From Plumapathes pennacea (Eukaryota > Cnidaria > Anthozoa > Antipatharia > Myriopathidae), in assembly GCA_964036295.1 (NCBI GenBank), contig OZ038462.1, forward strand, positions 37,361,680 to 37,425,679: DNA of 64,000 nucleotides, read 5' to 3'. Each line of letters opens with the position of its first letter. Position 1 is the stretch's first letter. Both the position numbers and the translations under genes were made by a program. Positions 34,144-49,100 of this stretch are shown in pieces. Under the pieces are notes generated by a model. It ran no database searches, had not been told where the DNA came from, and worked only from the letters and a program-made list of their open reading frames with translations.

Positions 34144-37100
34144 GATGATGGCGGTGGTGATGACAGTGACGGTGATGGTGGGGATGGTGATGGAGGTTGT
34201 GGTGGTGAAGATCATCGCGACGTTGACAAAAGCGGCAGCAAGAATCAAGGTACATCTATGACGAGCTATACAGCTGTACATCTTTACTTATGTTAGACCT
34301 GTTAGATTCAATTGCATATCTTATCTTATCTGATTCATTTTTCAGGAGGATTGACCAAGGAACAGGGAAATTGTCCTTGTAGCGAATTCCATCCAGACCA
34401 AGACCCCGAACATGATCATTGGTTTTATCGTCCATTCAGAGGGGCTAGCTTCTCCCAACACACGGACGACATGTCTTCTGAACAGCAACAAGAAGATAGC
34501 CGCAGTAATGCTGAAACCCAGAGCTTTACCGCAGGTGACCCACCACCTGGAACGACTGAATATGGTAAAGTTATACAACTTCAATGCTTTATTGTGCGAT
34601 CAGTGGGGAGTTATGTATGTCGTTACTCGCTAACAGATTCATAACAGAAATGTTATTTAAGTATATACTAACTGCCCTTTTGAGTCGTACCCAACTGATG
34701 TAAAATACATAAGGCGACTTAATGTACGAATTTCTTTTTGTGAGCGAAATTACAGTGTTGTAGTCAGAATAGAAATTCTTCATAGCTTATAGAGAAACTA
34801 TTATTTCAAGGGCTGGTCGTGCTGTAATTATTTGACACAAAAAAAAAACGTTTTCCTCTTCTTTACTGCAGGTGATAATGGACCGGAAAGTTCCTCTGCG
34901 GAGATTTGCTCAATGTGACTCGTTGGATATTCTTGACGAGAATGAAGTAGAACAGTGGGAATCCCTATATTTTTATGCTATTGTTTACCAGATATTTTTG
35001 CTGTCGCAAAGCATTCTTTTCAGTCTTGTTTTTGTCTTCTTAGAACCATTGAGGCTTTTTTGTTGCCTGATCTGCATACATGCACGCCCAGCTAAGAGTA
35101 AACAAGGTGGACAATGAAAAACGATGAACTTATATCATAGAATCAAGTAAATAATATCTAAACATCAAGACTCTTCGGAACTCCTTAGTTTAAACGTGCA
35201 CGCTACAATCATTCCAGCCAAGTAATGCCGGGAGTAATGCACATACTTTATGTAACCAGGTCAACAAAGCCTCCGCTTTGTTTAATTTTAGAATTGATTT
35301 GTTACTCTGTTATTTTAAGTATTTAGGCGTGTTAGTTAATTTGGTGTTATTGATTAATCAGGAAATGACCTCATATGAGTTCATGCCCCATGTTATTAGG
35401 TTTCTGCCCAACCTTTGCTTAGTCATGTCCTGTGTGGGTTTATGACTCGACTATTAGTTTTTAGAGCCTTATTTGGTCTTTTTCTGTTTACTTATTTCCT
35501 GTTTTTAGCATATAAATTTAGACTCTTTTCGTTCTACACTTTGAGTTTCGAGTTAGTTTGAACTCCCCAGAGGATTACTGTCATCTCCTTTGGTATATCC
35601 AGCTGTTCGTGTGAGAGATATCGTTACTCATTCTGGCTTTGTTTTGTTTTGTTCAAAACCTTTTTCTTTTTTCTTTGTATTGAGTGTTTTATTAAATTCC
35701 TATTTTGGACTGGATTATTTTGCCGTTGTTTCCATAACAACATGAACCTCGACCCGGTCACATTTGGTGTAGTCAGTAGGATTTTATAAAATTCTCAGGA
35801 ATTCCATATTCATAAAGGGTGATAGCAATTATATAGTTAGGAACAATGGCTGACTTGGCAGAACTGCAAAAGAAGGTGGAGGAGCTGTCTAAGAAATATG
35901 CGGAGGCCCAGACCACCCTGAACAAGCTGCAAGACCAGCAACAGACCACATCGCCACCTGCAATGTCGAGCAGCACAGAACCCAAACAGAAAGTCATCGT
36001 TTTCCCAAGAGAAAGAAGGCTGAGAAAGTTTTCGGGAAAGAAAGTAGACTCTGAACAAACTGTTGAAGACTTTACCGATGAGGTAAAAGCAGTTTTCAAG
36101 GCTCGTGACATGTTGGCAGGCGAACAGGTAGACTTTATTAAATCTCACCTGGAGGGACCAGCGAAGGAAGAAATATGCATCTATCCCAGCGCTACAAATA
36201 GTGTAAGAGACTCTATTACGGAAAGAACTACGAAAGTTTGTGAGAGAACATTCCACAGTTTCTTTCCTTGACGTTAGAGAGGAAGCTCTGCGATGGACCG
36301 AGGAGGAAGACAAGCCGAGTCGGTCCACTGGTGATTCCTCCATACAAGAAGCCACCGTGGACTCCCAACAGTCACAGTGCAAGGAGAGTACAACTTCTGA
36401 AAACGGCACCATGAAACAGATGTTGGAGGTCTTGATGAAACAACAGCAGTCCTTGGACGACCTCCGGTCAATGAAGCAGCTCCAGCAAGGACCACGGCGA
36501 CATCAACGTGATGGCCAAAGAGAACAGCGTCCACCAGGCAGCACTATTTGTTACAACTGCGGAGGACCTGGACACATTGCATGCAACTGTACCAGAACCA
36601 GCAACAGCAGCAGAAACGTCCAGCCAACCAGACCAGGGCCAGAGAGAGAGGCAACACGGCCACAACATATATGACTAGCCCCCTCTCTCGCACAGAGCCA
36701 AGTGACAGAAGGGGTTAGTTTTGGCTCAGCGTCAGCTACCCCCAGCCAAGATGACATATTCCAAAGAGCTGCTGGTGAGTGCCCTACTGCCACAGTAACA
36801 CTTGGAGGAGTACCAGTACCATGTCTTCTCGACTCTGGATCACAAGTTTCCACCATAACTGAAAGTTGCTTCAACAAACATTTCCGCCCTAAAGGCAAAA
36901 CTCTTTTGTCTACAAGCGGATGGTTAACACTGACCGCAGCTAACGGTTTAGACATTCCATATGTCGGGTACTTTGAACTAGACGTCGAGGCCCTGGGAAC
37001 CACTGTCCCTAGAAGAGGAATACTAGTTGTTAAAGACCCCCTGGACCCAGTTGTGAGACAACAGAAAAACTTAGTGCCAGGAGTACTAGGTATGAACATT

Positions 37101-40100
37101 GTCTCCCCGTTGAGACAATTCCTGAAAGAATCCAGTTGCAGAACTCACCCTCAGGATTTCACATCCGAGTGGGCTGAAATTCTAAAACTATCAGCGTATG
37201 AAGAATCTACATCAGTGGGTGGATTCGCCAAAGTCGCTGGAAAGCAGAGAGTACGCATTCCAGCAAGCTCCATTGCAGTCATCCATGTAACGGGCTGGAG
37301 AGGACCACAAACACAGGACACTGCAGCCCTCGTAGAACCATTCAGCAGACCCTTACCTGGTGGGATAATGGTTATCAACACCCTCACCAGTATCAGCGGG
37401 TCAGATGTATGTCAGGGTCGCCAACTTCAAAGATGAGGACATTTGGCTTCAACCACGAGCACGGATTGGCACTGTACATGCAGCAGAGATAATCAGCGAA
37501 CCGAGAAATCAAGTGGAACTTACTAAAGTTTCAGTCAATGAAGCCAAAGTAAGTTTCCGAGACCCCAAAGTACCCACGACAATGCCAGCAAGCACCAGGT
37601 GCCCTGTCGACCTGTCTGACGTACCTTGCACACCCGAACAGAAGCACTTAGTTCCTTACTTAAGAAGCATGCGGAAATCTTCACGACGACAGAAGATGAC
37701 CTGGGCTATTCTAAGATATTTAAGCACAGGAACCCAACCACAATTGGCGTAGTCGGCAGGATTAGGATTTTATCAGAACAAGAATGAGTAACAAATCTTC
37801 TCTCCGAACCTGAAAAGACACTCTTGGCAGCCGGAATCGTCATGGAAGTCTGTACCAATTTACAACTCTACCGCCTTATCGATTTGCTTTTTTACAACTC
37901 TCGTGGCATCACGTACTGGGTCGTAGGTTACCGCCCTGCAACTCTATACCGATTTACTGTTGTACCGATTCACAACTCTACTGCTTTACTGAATTACAAG
38001 TCTACCGCTCTACTGAATTACAACTCTACTGCTCTACCGAACTCTACCGCTCTACTGAATTACAACTCTACTGCTCTACCGATTTACAACTCTACTGCTC
38101 TACCAATTTATAACTCTGCCGCTCTACCGATTTACAACTCTACTGTTATACCACTTTACAACTCTACTGCTCTACTGAATTACAACTCTACCGCTCTACT
38201 GATTTACAACTCTACCGCTCTACTGATTTACAACTCTACCGCTCTACTGATTTACAACTCTACTGCTCTACTGATTTACAACTCTACCGCTCTACCAATT
38301 TACAACTCTACCGCTCTACCGATTTACAACTCTACCGCTCTACCGATTTACAACTCTACCGCTCTACTGATTTACAACTCTACCGCTCTACCGATTTACA
38401 ACTCTACCCCCCTACCGATTTACAACTCTACCGCTCTACTGATTTACAACTCTACTTATTTACATCTCTACCGTTCTATTGTTAAAAATATAACTTATAC
38501 CGCTTTTGGCATTAGGCTTTTGTATGGTTCTTATAAAAAGGATATTTTGGAAAAACTCAAATTAATTTGCATGGAAGACGTTTCTACCTTAGTTAACATT
38601 TTTTCAAGATTTGCTGCATCACTTGCAAGTATAAGAGACTAAGAATTACCAAAAAGTGAGAACAAACTATGGCTCTGCCGAACAGTTACTGAGAACTGTC
38701 GATCTTAGCTGAACGGACCTTGAATTCCAGATTGCTCCATTTCGAGGGTGTGGAAACTTGGGATGGAAGATCGTAATGTTACAGTTTATTTGGAAAAAAA
38801 TTGTCCGGGAAGAATTTTTAAAACTCAGTTCTTATAAAGCCCACGGATGATAGACCGAAGAAATATTACTTTATCATTGATTTCTGTGCTCTTGTGTTTT
38901 TGATTAAGCCGAAATTTTGTATTTAACAGGTTGATAAGATAGGGTGACCCTGGATGGCGGGACAACTCTTCTCCATTTTGTAAACAGCAGAGTGTCCTGG
39001 CTTCACCTTGGAGGCATTCATGCATGCGCAATATCTTGTATTCAGGCTAGCTGCCTAGTCGACAAATGAGTAGAAGGCTGCTTTCCAAACCTCGTATTTT
39101 TATTGACAGAGAACATGTTAACATCGCCTACTCTCTTCATTAGTGCCACAGAATCAATACTGAGCTGCATGGTGGTGGGTTTTGAGGGTTTAATACAACT
39201 AGGAGACGACTTTCGACAATGACAACCATATGTGTGAAAGAACATTTAGGCCCTGTTAGTTATATGAGAAAAATTTGGCCCTCCTGAGCCAAGTTTACCG
39301 AACGTTTATTTGGAAAAAAATTGTCCCGGGTAACCGGGAAGAATTTCTAAAACTCAGTTTATAAACCCACGGATGATAGACCGAAGAAAGATCGTCTTAT
39401 CGTTGATTTCTGTGCTCTTGTGTTTTCGATTATGCCGAAATTTTGTATTTAACAGGTTGATAAGATAGGGTGACCTTGGGTGGCGGGACAACTCTTCATT
39501 TTGTAAACATTTTGGCTCGGGGGGTAGGTACAACTCACAAATCAATGGTAAGACAATCTTCCTTAGGTCCGTCATCCGTAGGCTTTATAAACTGAGCCTT
39601 ACAAATTCTTCCCAGTCTTTGTTTTGAAATGTAACTTTTATGTAAATGTAACTTATTTTTACAATAAATGAAAGCGTATGTATTAGTTATTAGGCTATAT
39701 AACTATTTTATTCCATGTAATTAAGTAGTGAGGGTCTCACAGGAGAACAGATGTTCGGTAAACTTGGCTCAGGAGGGCCAACTTTTTCTCATATAACTAA
39801 CAGGGCCTAATGTTCTTTCACACATATGGTTGTCATCGTCGAAAGTCATCTCCTAGTTGTATTAAACCCTCAAAAACCACTGCCATGCAATAAGCTCAGT
39901 ATTGATTCTGTGGCACTAATGAAGAGAGTAGGGGTTGCTAAGTTCTCTGTCAATAAGAATACGAGGCTTGGAAAGCAGCCTTCTACTCATTTGTTGACTA
40001 GGCAGCTAGCCTGAATACAAGTTATTGCGCATGCATAAATGCCTCCAAGGTGAAGCCGGGACACTCTGCTGCAGCTTACGAAACAGCAAAAAACACGACT

Positions 40101-43100
40101 AGAACGCGAGTATGGTGGGACACGAGAGCTCTAACACTTCGAATAGAAGAATTGGACACCTTCAAGCCTATAAGAGAAAGAAATGAAGAGGACCTTGAAG
40201 GATTTGCTGAATGCTGGATACAATCGTCGTGTACTTGACATATGCTGGTCAGGAAGCAGAGCTGGGGAACGCCCCTCTACATCGCTCTCCAGCGAAGCGT
40301 CTTACTAAGTACAAGCAATGGATAAGTCACAAGTACCACAACGTGAATATTGGAACACTAAGGGAGTTTAGCGATAGAGAATCTGAGTTCTTGACTACAG
40401 CTTTTGAGACAATAACTGGTGTCCTCAAGAAAAGTGCCAAGAAAGATAGAAATAGTCAATGATTTGGTCGAATTACTCACGACGCACGGGCTTAAAGTTT
40501 ACAAAAACTATGCAAAAGCTGTCGGCATAGTCCCAGGAACATTTCCTGAAAGTTTCATACGATCCTGAGATTGTCAAAAAATGACCGGATTTTGACAAAA
40601 TACTAAGGCTAATATAGCCCAGGGTTTTTTGCCAATTTTGGCTAAAAATTGAAAACTCTTGAAACTTTTAGCGGGAAACCTTCCTGGGACTATAATAAGA
40701 CTTTCTGCAATACATTTGCCTTATGTATCTTGATCCGTTGGCAAGATATAGCAGCAAAACCACTTAAAACTTTGAAAGGTGTGATCTTCACCTTTTTCAC
40801 TCAGAATGACCCTGAACCCAAGTAGAGGTATGGCAGAAAATGTGAGCCCTGGTGATGGACATGGAGAATAGTCCTGCAACAGGAGCATAGTTTGCGGAAT
40901 CAACGGTTGCCAGTCCTCACATCACTGAATGCGCCATGGAGATAAAGTGGCCAGGTCAGGAACCAGAACGAAGGATCAAGGAAATGACTCAGAGAAGGAG
41001 ACCGCAGATGACATACACTTGTCAGGGCCATTAACCAGTGGAGCTACTCGGTAGAAGGGGGCCCTGAATGAAAGTGGGCGACAATGGTGACGAAACCTGC
41101 AGTCTTTTCAGAATTTGAAACAATGAGAACAGTCACTGTGTACCTGAGGAATGGGATGAAAAGAGTGGAAGTAAACACTGTCGTCCTGGATGAAGCCAGC
41201 AGTAGGTCTTATCGGAATAGCGATGTTGCCGCGGAACTTGGCCAACTGGAAGAGAATCCTCATGAACTGACTTTGAATGTACTGAATGACAACCAGGAAA
41301 AGTTGGACAGCTCGACAGGTGAGTTTAAGATAAGCAGTTCAGATGGAAAGGTGTGCAAGGCAGCCTTGGCTTACACAACAGAACGAGTTGCAGGCAACAT
41401 GTAGGTAGTGAATTGGAACGTGTACAAGTCTAAATGGTAGCACCTGATGGGATGGACCCGGCTGCATTGGTAGTCCCAAAATAGATGAAGCTAGGATCCA
41501 GAAAAATTTCATGTTTTTCATAGATGACGCTGACAATTTCAACAACCTCATCCGACAATGGAACTAAATTTGTTGGGGGAAACAACGAAATGAAGGAATT
41601 GGAAGCCTTGGATAAAGATACAGGATACCACAGGAAGTCTTGGCGTCAAGCGGCACTTCAATCCACCGCTAGCATTTCAGTGGTGTCCGCGAGGAGACGA
41701 TAAAGGCAGCAAAGAAAGCCATCTGTGCTATCTTGGGCTGTGCTGATATTGCAGATGAGCATTTTCTGAGTGCAGCTGTGGGAGCTGAGGGACTGATCAA
41801 TTATCGACCATTGACTTATACCATCAGTCAACCCTGCTCGATCAAGTCTCATCCCAGTTGGTCAACCATTGGGGTGATGTGGCTAATTTTAGAGTAGTCA
41901 TGGAAAACAAATCTAGCAGCTCTGTGCTGTACCATTTGAATTCTGTCCCATTTCAAACCTGTCATAGAAAGTCTCTTTACAAAATGACAGAAAAACATTT
42001 TAGTTGGTCAACCCCAGGTTAGCGTGAAACGTACCAGTAATTGTTTTTTTTAATACCAAACTGGTGATGGCATTTTTTGATGTGGTAACCTGGGACAGGC
42101 GATTTTTTTTTTGGAAAATCCAATAGACCTAAATAAAGAGTATCTAAAAAAAGGAATAGAATGGAGATGGGTCATATGGCCATGACCATATTTTTTCTCT
42201 CAGGCGTGCACTTTATGTTACCAGATTGACTTTGATCGCGGCCTTCGTCTTTGCGTTCATCTGTTTTATACATTTGTACTTTGCTGATCAGTGGTGGTAG
42301 GTTGCCTGGTCCGCACGCTCTAAGAAATTCAAACCAGTGATCGAGTTGCGACTGTTTTTTAAATTCGGTCATACTGTAATGATGGGGATAGAGCATTTGT
42401 TGCTGCAGCCCAAGAACTTTGGCAGTCTCTGCTGAGAGATGTCAGAGGTGCAGTAGACTTTTTAAGTCTTTACTTTGCCAAGTGGCGTCAGTAGAAATAT
42501 TTGTGAACAAATGAGATTTGACGGTTTTCGAGCGATAATTCATTAGTTTAATGTAGGGTAGGAGGGGGAAGGGGTAGGAATACATGTACCTTATAATATA
42601 TTTTATCGTTATTAGCTTTTGTGTTAGATTGTTATGCGCATTTGACCATGCCTATGAAATTTGCACAATATAAATTTAAAAAATATATCATCTGGGGTGA
42701 GCTTCTTCAGAATACAACAAAGAGTTACGACCAGGTCTTGATAATGTCCGCATCTGCCATATGGTTTGATAAAAGGGCGGGCGCGGCAACTGATGCAAGA
42801 AAACCGCGTTCTCTTGCATAGGCCGGGGCGAGCTGTAGAACGAGCATATTTGAACGAACAAGGTTAAGGGTTTGTTTTGAGTTTCTTGGAGTAGCCGCGC
42901 TTCTTCACATTTCAATCACATGTCACAAATTTACAAAACTTGTAAACTTGTTAACGTAACAAGCTATTTGTAACAACTCAAGCCTGTGTTTTTACCACAC
43001 GTCGCTTTGGTGAATACAGCCGGTAGTAAGGGAGGCACTGTCGGGCAATGTTTGTGTTTCCGGACGGACAGACGCACCTTTTGTTACAGTCATTTTCGGA

Positions 43101-46100
43101 CTAACGCTTTGAAGAACGAGGAAGAAGTCTGAGTTTCAGGACGGCACAGGCGTACTGCCCAGCCTTTCTCCATATCGTCCATATGGTTTTTGTCAAACGA
43201 CAGGAATGTAATTAAAAACATGTAGTAACATTCAATTCACTTATTTTAAAAACTTTGGAGAAGCCGCTTTTTGTCACATTTCGGTAAAACGTCAGCTTGG
43301 TCCACGTGAACAGGAAATTAACTTGTTATAGTGTGATGACCTAACAAGCACAAGGCTGTGATTCTGTTATAAAAAGGGTGACGCAAAAAAAAATTATCAT
43401 ACAACAGATCGCGCATCGACCGTATCCATTCCTCATCGTCTTTTTTAATAGTCTTGTGTCCGTGTCTTTTTATTGTTCTCTATTAAGTCTAAAATGTCTA
43501 AGCTCGTAATCAAAAAAGGCTGCTACGGCATCAAGCGTGGCAATAACTTCAGCGAGCTCTAAAATTGCACGTTGAAACTAATCGAACCGGTTTTCGCTGG
43601 TAATCTCAGTGGATATCTTGGTGTGGCGACACACAAAGACGGAGACACGCAAAGGTGAGTGAGTATAAGTGCACCATGGACCAAATAACCAAATGATTAA
43701 CTCGCATTTATCCTTATCCTGCAGGCGTTTCTTCCTTCCTTATAGTGGGGAGACTTTGAACAAAAGTGACGCGATCTCTGCGGTGCTGAACCACGGTGCG
43801 GGTTTCGAAGGCAGCTTCCAGAAGCGTATGTATGTTAACATCCCTTCGCCAATGTTGACGAGCCTTCTTGGTCAACTGGTAGACGAGGTGCAAATCCCAA
43901 ACGACAAACAGATCAAGAGGGCTGTTCAGAAAGTTGGCAGGAACGAAGGATGGGAGAAAGAGCCTGTTTGGGTTTTGAATAAATCCTTTGCCATTTCAAA
44001 GTACGGGTGCCAGATAGATCCTGCCGTTCACGGACTTGTGTGGATAGGCCACAAAGTTCAGGGAGATAACGTTCATGTGGCAAGCCAAGAAGAAGAATGC
44101 ATGGTGGCCACACCATTGTCAACGGTATTGTGGGATGCAATGTGTCATTTCATGGCTGGAACGCTTCCTTGGCAAATGGTCATTGATCCGGACCTCGACC
44201 GCTTTATCGCTCGCGTCTTTTCCTCATTTCCAGCAGAACTGAGCATAGAACCGTCATGTGAGGAACCAAGTGAGGAGAAAGACCCAAGCTTCTTGTCCGC
44301 CTTCTTCCTGGCATCGCAGTCAGTGATGATAGCAAATTACGATGAGGTAAGAGTAGTTGAAAGTCTTTGGATTTTGTCAAATGTTGGCTTTAATAACAAT
44401 ATTCCGAAAGTACAGAATGAACCTTCATAAAACAGTTATTCCAATTTTTTTTTGAAACGTTTACAGTTGAATGCACCCATGCTTGCACGCACGTGCCGTG
44501 CCGCCTCTCGGTGGCTGCAAAGCCTGGTTTCGGCTTTTAAAACTTGCAGTTCTTATTAAACTCGATGGTACCTAGAAAATCGTGGGTCTCGGTGGTTCAG
44601 AATCTCGCACGCTCTCTATAGTGGATAATTCTCGTCAGCGGACTTTTTCCTGAATGCTGACGTCACAGCATCGGCCGGAGCAACCTGGCACTAATTTGCT
44701 ACGCACGGATGAACTGGCAACTGCGTTGGCTTCCCTTTTGCTCGGGCTTTTGCTGCCAAGACCTAAGAGCCGATTCACTGTTTTTTTATTTACATTATGT
44801 GTTAACAACATGTGATAAATGTCTTTGCTTTTCAGTGGCAGAAAATCAGTGGCTCGTGTCCACTTGTGGTGGGAGCAGGAATACACGGCTCAGGGAAAAC
44901 CTCAGCTGGCAAAGTTGCCCTTGCATGCACAGGAGGCTATCCAAGGCGATTTCTATCTAACTTCACAAACAAAGTAAGTATAGATCAGTACAAAATCTGG
45001 TCAAGTTAATCATTAATTTACTTACCCATGCAGTTAGCCATATTGCTCAATCTAATGTAGTTTCCTGGATTTTCAAGGTACTTTTTTAATAGCAAAAGTA
45101 AATGTTCAGAACGGTTGGAGTTGACTGTATCTTTATTTATCTACTACAGGGTTGTGCTCGTGTGGCTGCCTGCACCACAATGGGCTTCCAGGCGGATGAC
45201 CCCACTAACCCGAAGGACCTTGGTGATGCTGCCAAGCGTTTCTTCGATGGTGGGTCAGATGTGTCAAGCAATGGGGAGTACATCCCAAGGTGTTGTCCAC
45301 TTTTCACGGTGAACAACCATGTCATCGAATGGCTGTTGAAAGAGGAACGTGCAAGGTAACATTAATATCTTTGTTTTTCATTACTGGACATGTTCTAATG
45401 AGCCACCCCCCTCCCCCCCTCCCCCCCCCCCCCCCCCCACAATACAATCAACAGTGTGAAAGAAAAATTCCTTACTTTCCTTCCTTTGAAAACTCCTTAT
45501 CTTTAGGTTACTCGATCGTCTTTTAGTGATCAAGTTTCCTGAAAGGTCAACTTCGAACAGTGATGAATCAAGCTGGCAAACCCATTGGGCAAGACGTTTT
45601 ACAATCCTGCTTGAACAGGTGTCATCCACTGTCGGTGAGGTTGTTCGTGTGGGGCAGTGGCTTCATACAGGAGAGGGGATGGCCTTTTACAAGGAATACC
45701 TCACAATTGCAGAAGATGGCCTTGGAGAGGCTGCAAAGGGTACCAGGGTGGCCTCTTCATGGGCATGTGGGATATTAGCAGCAAGGATGGTAAACTGTTA
45801 ATTTAGAATACCTGTAAATTGTTATTGACCTGAAATGGATTATCGCTTTTGGTTTAAGTGCAACAATGTTAGTTTAGGTTAATGTTCCTTTTTGTAATGC
45901 ATGTTTGGCATAATTTATATATACAAACAGTGTTTGGCTGCCTGAGTTTTCATTGTTGTGACTTTTGATCATGTGGTCATATTACATTTTGTTCATAGAT
46001 GTCCCAAAGAACTTCTGCAGTCAGTGAAGAGGACCTTGTCAGACATTTCAAGGATTTCCTTGCTCCTCATGTCTGCAAGGTCCAATTACCAGGCACAGGA

Positions 46101-49100
46101 TCTGCAGGCAAAGGAGATCAGACAAGTGCCAGTTCCTGTAGTGGGCCAGATATGAAACAAGACTTCATTGATTCATTTTCTGACACCTTACTTCTGGCAT
46201 CAAGAGTAACACCAGAATACAAGGTATGTTTACATTTTTGTAATTCTGCAATCTGCAAATTTAAAGGAATGTGTTCATTCTTGTCCTAATTCTTTCCTGA
46301 CTGATTTATTAATCGACTGTTAAACCACTGCCTTAGCTAAATCAAGGCTGATTTGATTTGATTGTATCAAATTTTAAGCAATAGTACTGTTGTTGTTATT
46401 ACCATAATTTTTAGATCAAGGGATTTATCAGGACTGATTGCAAAAGCAATATACAAGGACAGGGGGACACTGCTGTGCTTGCTGTGAGGCTGAAAAAGCT
46501 AAATGAATCTCTGATAAGCAGTGGGAATGAAAGTGTAAATGAAGGCGCTGTCCGCAACAACATTTCCAGATTGGACATTGGTAAGAACTAAACTATTAGT
46601 AATTGCTGTATAATTGTTTTTATAATATTGCAGGAAATATTTCTATTTGTGATCCCTTTATAGAATTAATTGCCTTGGTCTTATGATGATGGCATGCATG
46701 TAATGTGAACAAACCTGTTATATTTAGAAGGGTTGGTTAGATTAATATATTTACACTTTACACCTTTTACTCAGGTTTGCATGCAAGTGAACAGAAGTTC
46801 TGGTCACCAACCAAGGCAAAATCAAGGCCAAAGGGATGTGTGGTTATTAGGCGGTCCCTCTTCCCGGAGGAAATGCTGGCCACACTTGATCAAGAGCACA
46901 GCAGCATCCTTGCAGACTGTGAAGAGGATCTGAGCACTAATCCCCAATTACCACCATGCAACAAGGACACAGGGGACAAACAGAAAGTTCTGAGGAAGTG
47001 GTCCCGTGGACTTTTTCACTATGTCCGCGGGGGTGGCCACATTGATCAGTGGAATCCACTATATGTGTAAGTGCTTCCAACACACAGTCCCACAATGCAC
47101 TACACATTTGCAAGCCATAAAGGTACCATTACTGGGTGCAATTTTCTCAGCAACTTGTCTCACAATGGTTGAAAATATCATTGCAGTTGCCAAGATGATG
47201 TTTCTTTGTGCAATGCGATCTCAGCAACTTGCAACAACTTATGTTGAGGAAGGTTGGCCAGAACTCATGACTGGTGCACCAGGAATTGTAACTAAATTCC
47301 AGATTTCAGCGTGGCAGAATTTAAATGATTGCAAAGAAGTGCTCTTGATGGTGCTCTGGGAAAATTGAGACAATTTTTTTTGGGGGGGTGTTACAATGTG
47401 CAACAACAATAATAAATTATAAGTTGCCATTGCTGCAAAAAGTAGAACTCACCTATTTCTGAGGTACCCTGTTACACTTTGCAATTCTTCAGTCACAATG
47501 CCACTGAGAAAATTGCATAGTGCAACAGTTCCTTGTTGCAGAGCCATATGAACCTGTGCTCCTATTTTTTTGTGTTAATAGATCTGAAGGGCCAGGACAG
47601 GTATTTGTATTGACCATAAAATACCTTTTGGAGCGTTTAAAGGATGTCCCAGAGTCTGAGTTTGAAAACTTCATATTATCATATGATAATGTGTAACCTG
47701 TGTCGTCTCAAGGCATCTCAAAAGCCCCTCCCTCTGCCAAGGCCATATGATCAGATGTGGCTAAAGATATCAAAGATCATTGACAGCCTTCATATGAGGA
47801 ACCACAAGAACCCCCAGTGCCTGGAAAAGTATTGCCCTGACCCAAGGAAGGAAAAGTTTCCTGGACTGAACACACCTGTGGCAGAGCAAACCTTCGCTTG
47901 GGCGTCCAGGTTCAAGAAAATAATGTGTGCCATGCCAAAGAGGTTTCTGTTTTTCTACCACCGAATGGTGGTAAGAAGAAATGCTTATATTTCTCACTGT
48001 TACCTTAAGAACAAAGAGCCTGTCTTGCCAAAGGTTAGGTAATTCTTTAGTTCTGTTATAAAGGACCCTCCAATCACAGTCCTTTGCATATTATAGGGAA
48101 GCCTCAAAGCCAAAAGCAAATATAGTAGCAAGTAGGTAATTTTTATTTGATTGACATTTGAGTATTTTCATGTTTTGAAAACCAAAAATGACATTTGGTT
48201 TCCTACACATTTCCTAATGTACATATCAATATTAGAGCTGTTTTCGGATGGCTGTTGAAAACTAAAACCAAAGTTATTACACTGCCAATCACAGGCCCTG
48301 AGAAAAAAAGAACAGTTCAGCCATTTGGAAGCCAAAAAAATTCGCATTTGTTTTTTTCTTTGAAGAAGAAACCAATTAGCTATACGAGTAAACGCTATCG
48401 CTCATGCAAGCGGCTTTGATGTTGTTCCTGATTGGCTGAGAATGCTGCCAAACTTATGTGGACCAATCCAAAAGCGTAGCAAACGCAAAACCAAAGTAAT
48501 CACACGATTATGCACCTATCAATGTAAACCCCGAGGGGGGGGGATGCGGGCAATAGGCCAGGATTTAACAACACGGACAATCCTGTCTGTCGGGCATTTG
48601 ATTGCAAGTCGCAGCCCGAGGGTTTTTGTTGTAGAACTTTTCTGCCCCTTGGTGGGTCTTATTAGATACATTTGAATAACATTTATGTCCCCACCCTCTG
48701 GAATTTTTACTTTTTCCTCAAATCCCCACCCCTTGCCCCCCTCTCAGGGTTTACATTGATAGGTGCAATACTTTCAACAGTCATCTGAAAATGGCTCTAT
48801 TGCAGTTACCCAGCATGTTTATACAAACTAGAAACACAAAAGAGGTCTATGCATTTACTTTTTGCATGCTGCACATTCAAATTTTATCTTTTTTGCAATG
48901 GCATGGCTCAACCCAACACAGCTACAGTGTTGCCACTGTTCACACTTACTGCAGCAGATGCAATTCTTTTTTCTTTTTGGTTGAGGTGCACAAGTTGCAT
49001 TCCATTTTTTCCACTTTCTGGCTTTTTCAACTTTCTGTTGCTTATCCCCTTGAGGCTTGCGTTTGAGGTGGTGGGTGGCAATTTCTTTTGGCCTTACAAA

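Noticed and set aside
34061..34255. Histidine-rich minus-strand ORF
   Set aside because: It is the antisense of the GAT/GGT-rich exon at 34144-34249, whose splice sites and phases support the plus strand.
37850..38470. CRISPR array
   Set aside because: Units are directly contiguous with no unique spacers, and the genome is an animal's.
37824..38642. 272-codon ORF made of YNSTALPI repeats
   Set aside because: The 24-bp period keeps a frame open by arithmetic; there is no promoter or conserved flank, and the same array occurs without a long frame on the right.
39042..40014. Two similar small proteins ending TRQLA on opposite strands
   Set aside because: They are the two arms of an inverted repeat read in opposite directions, not independent genes.
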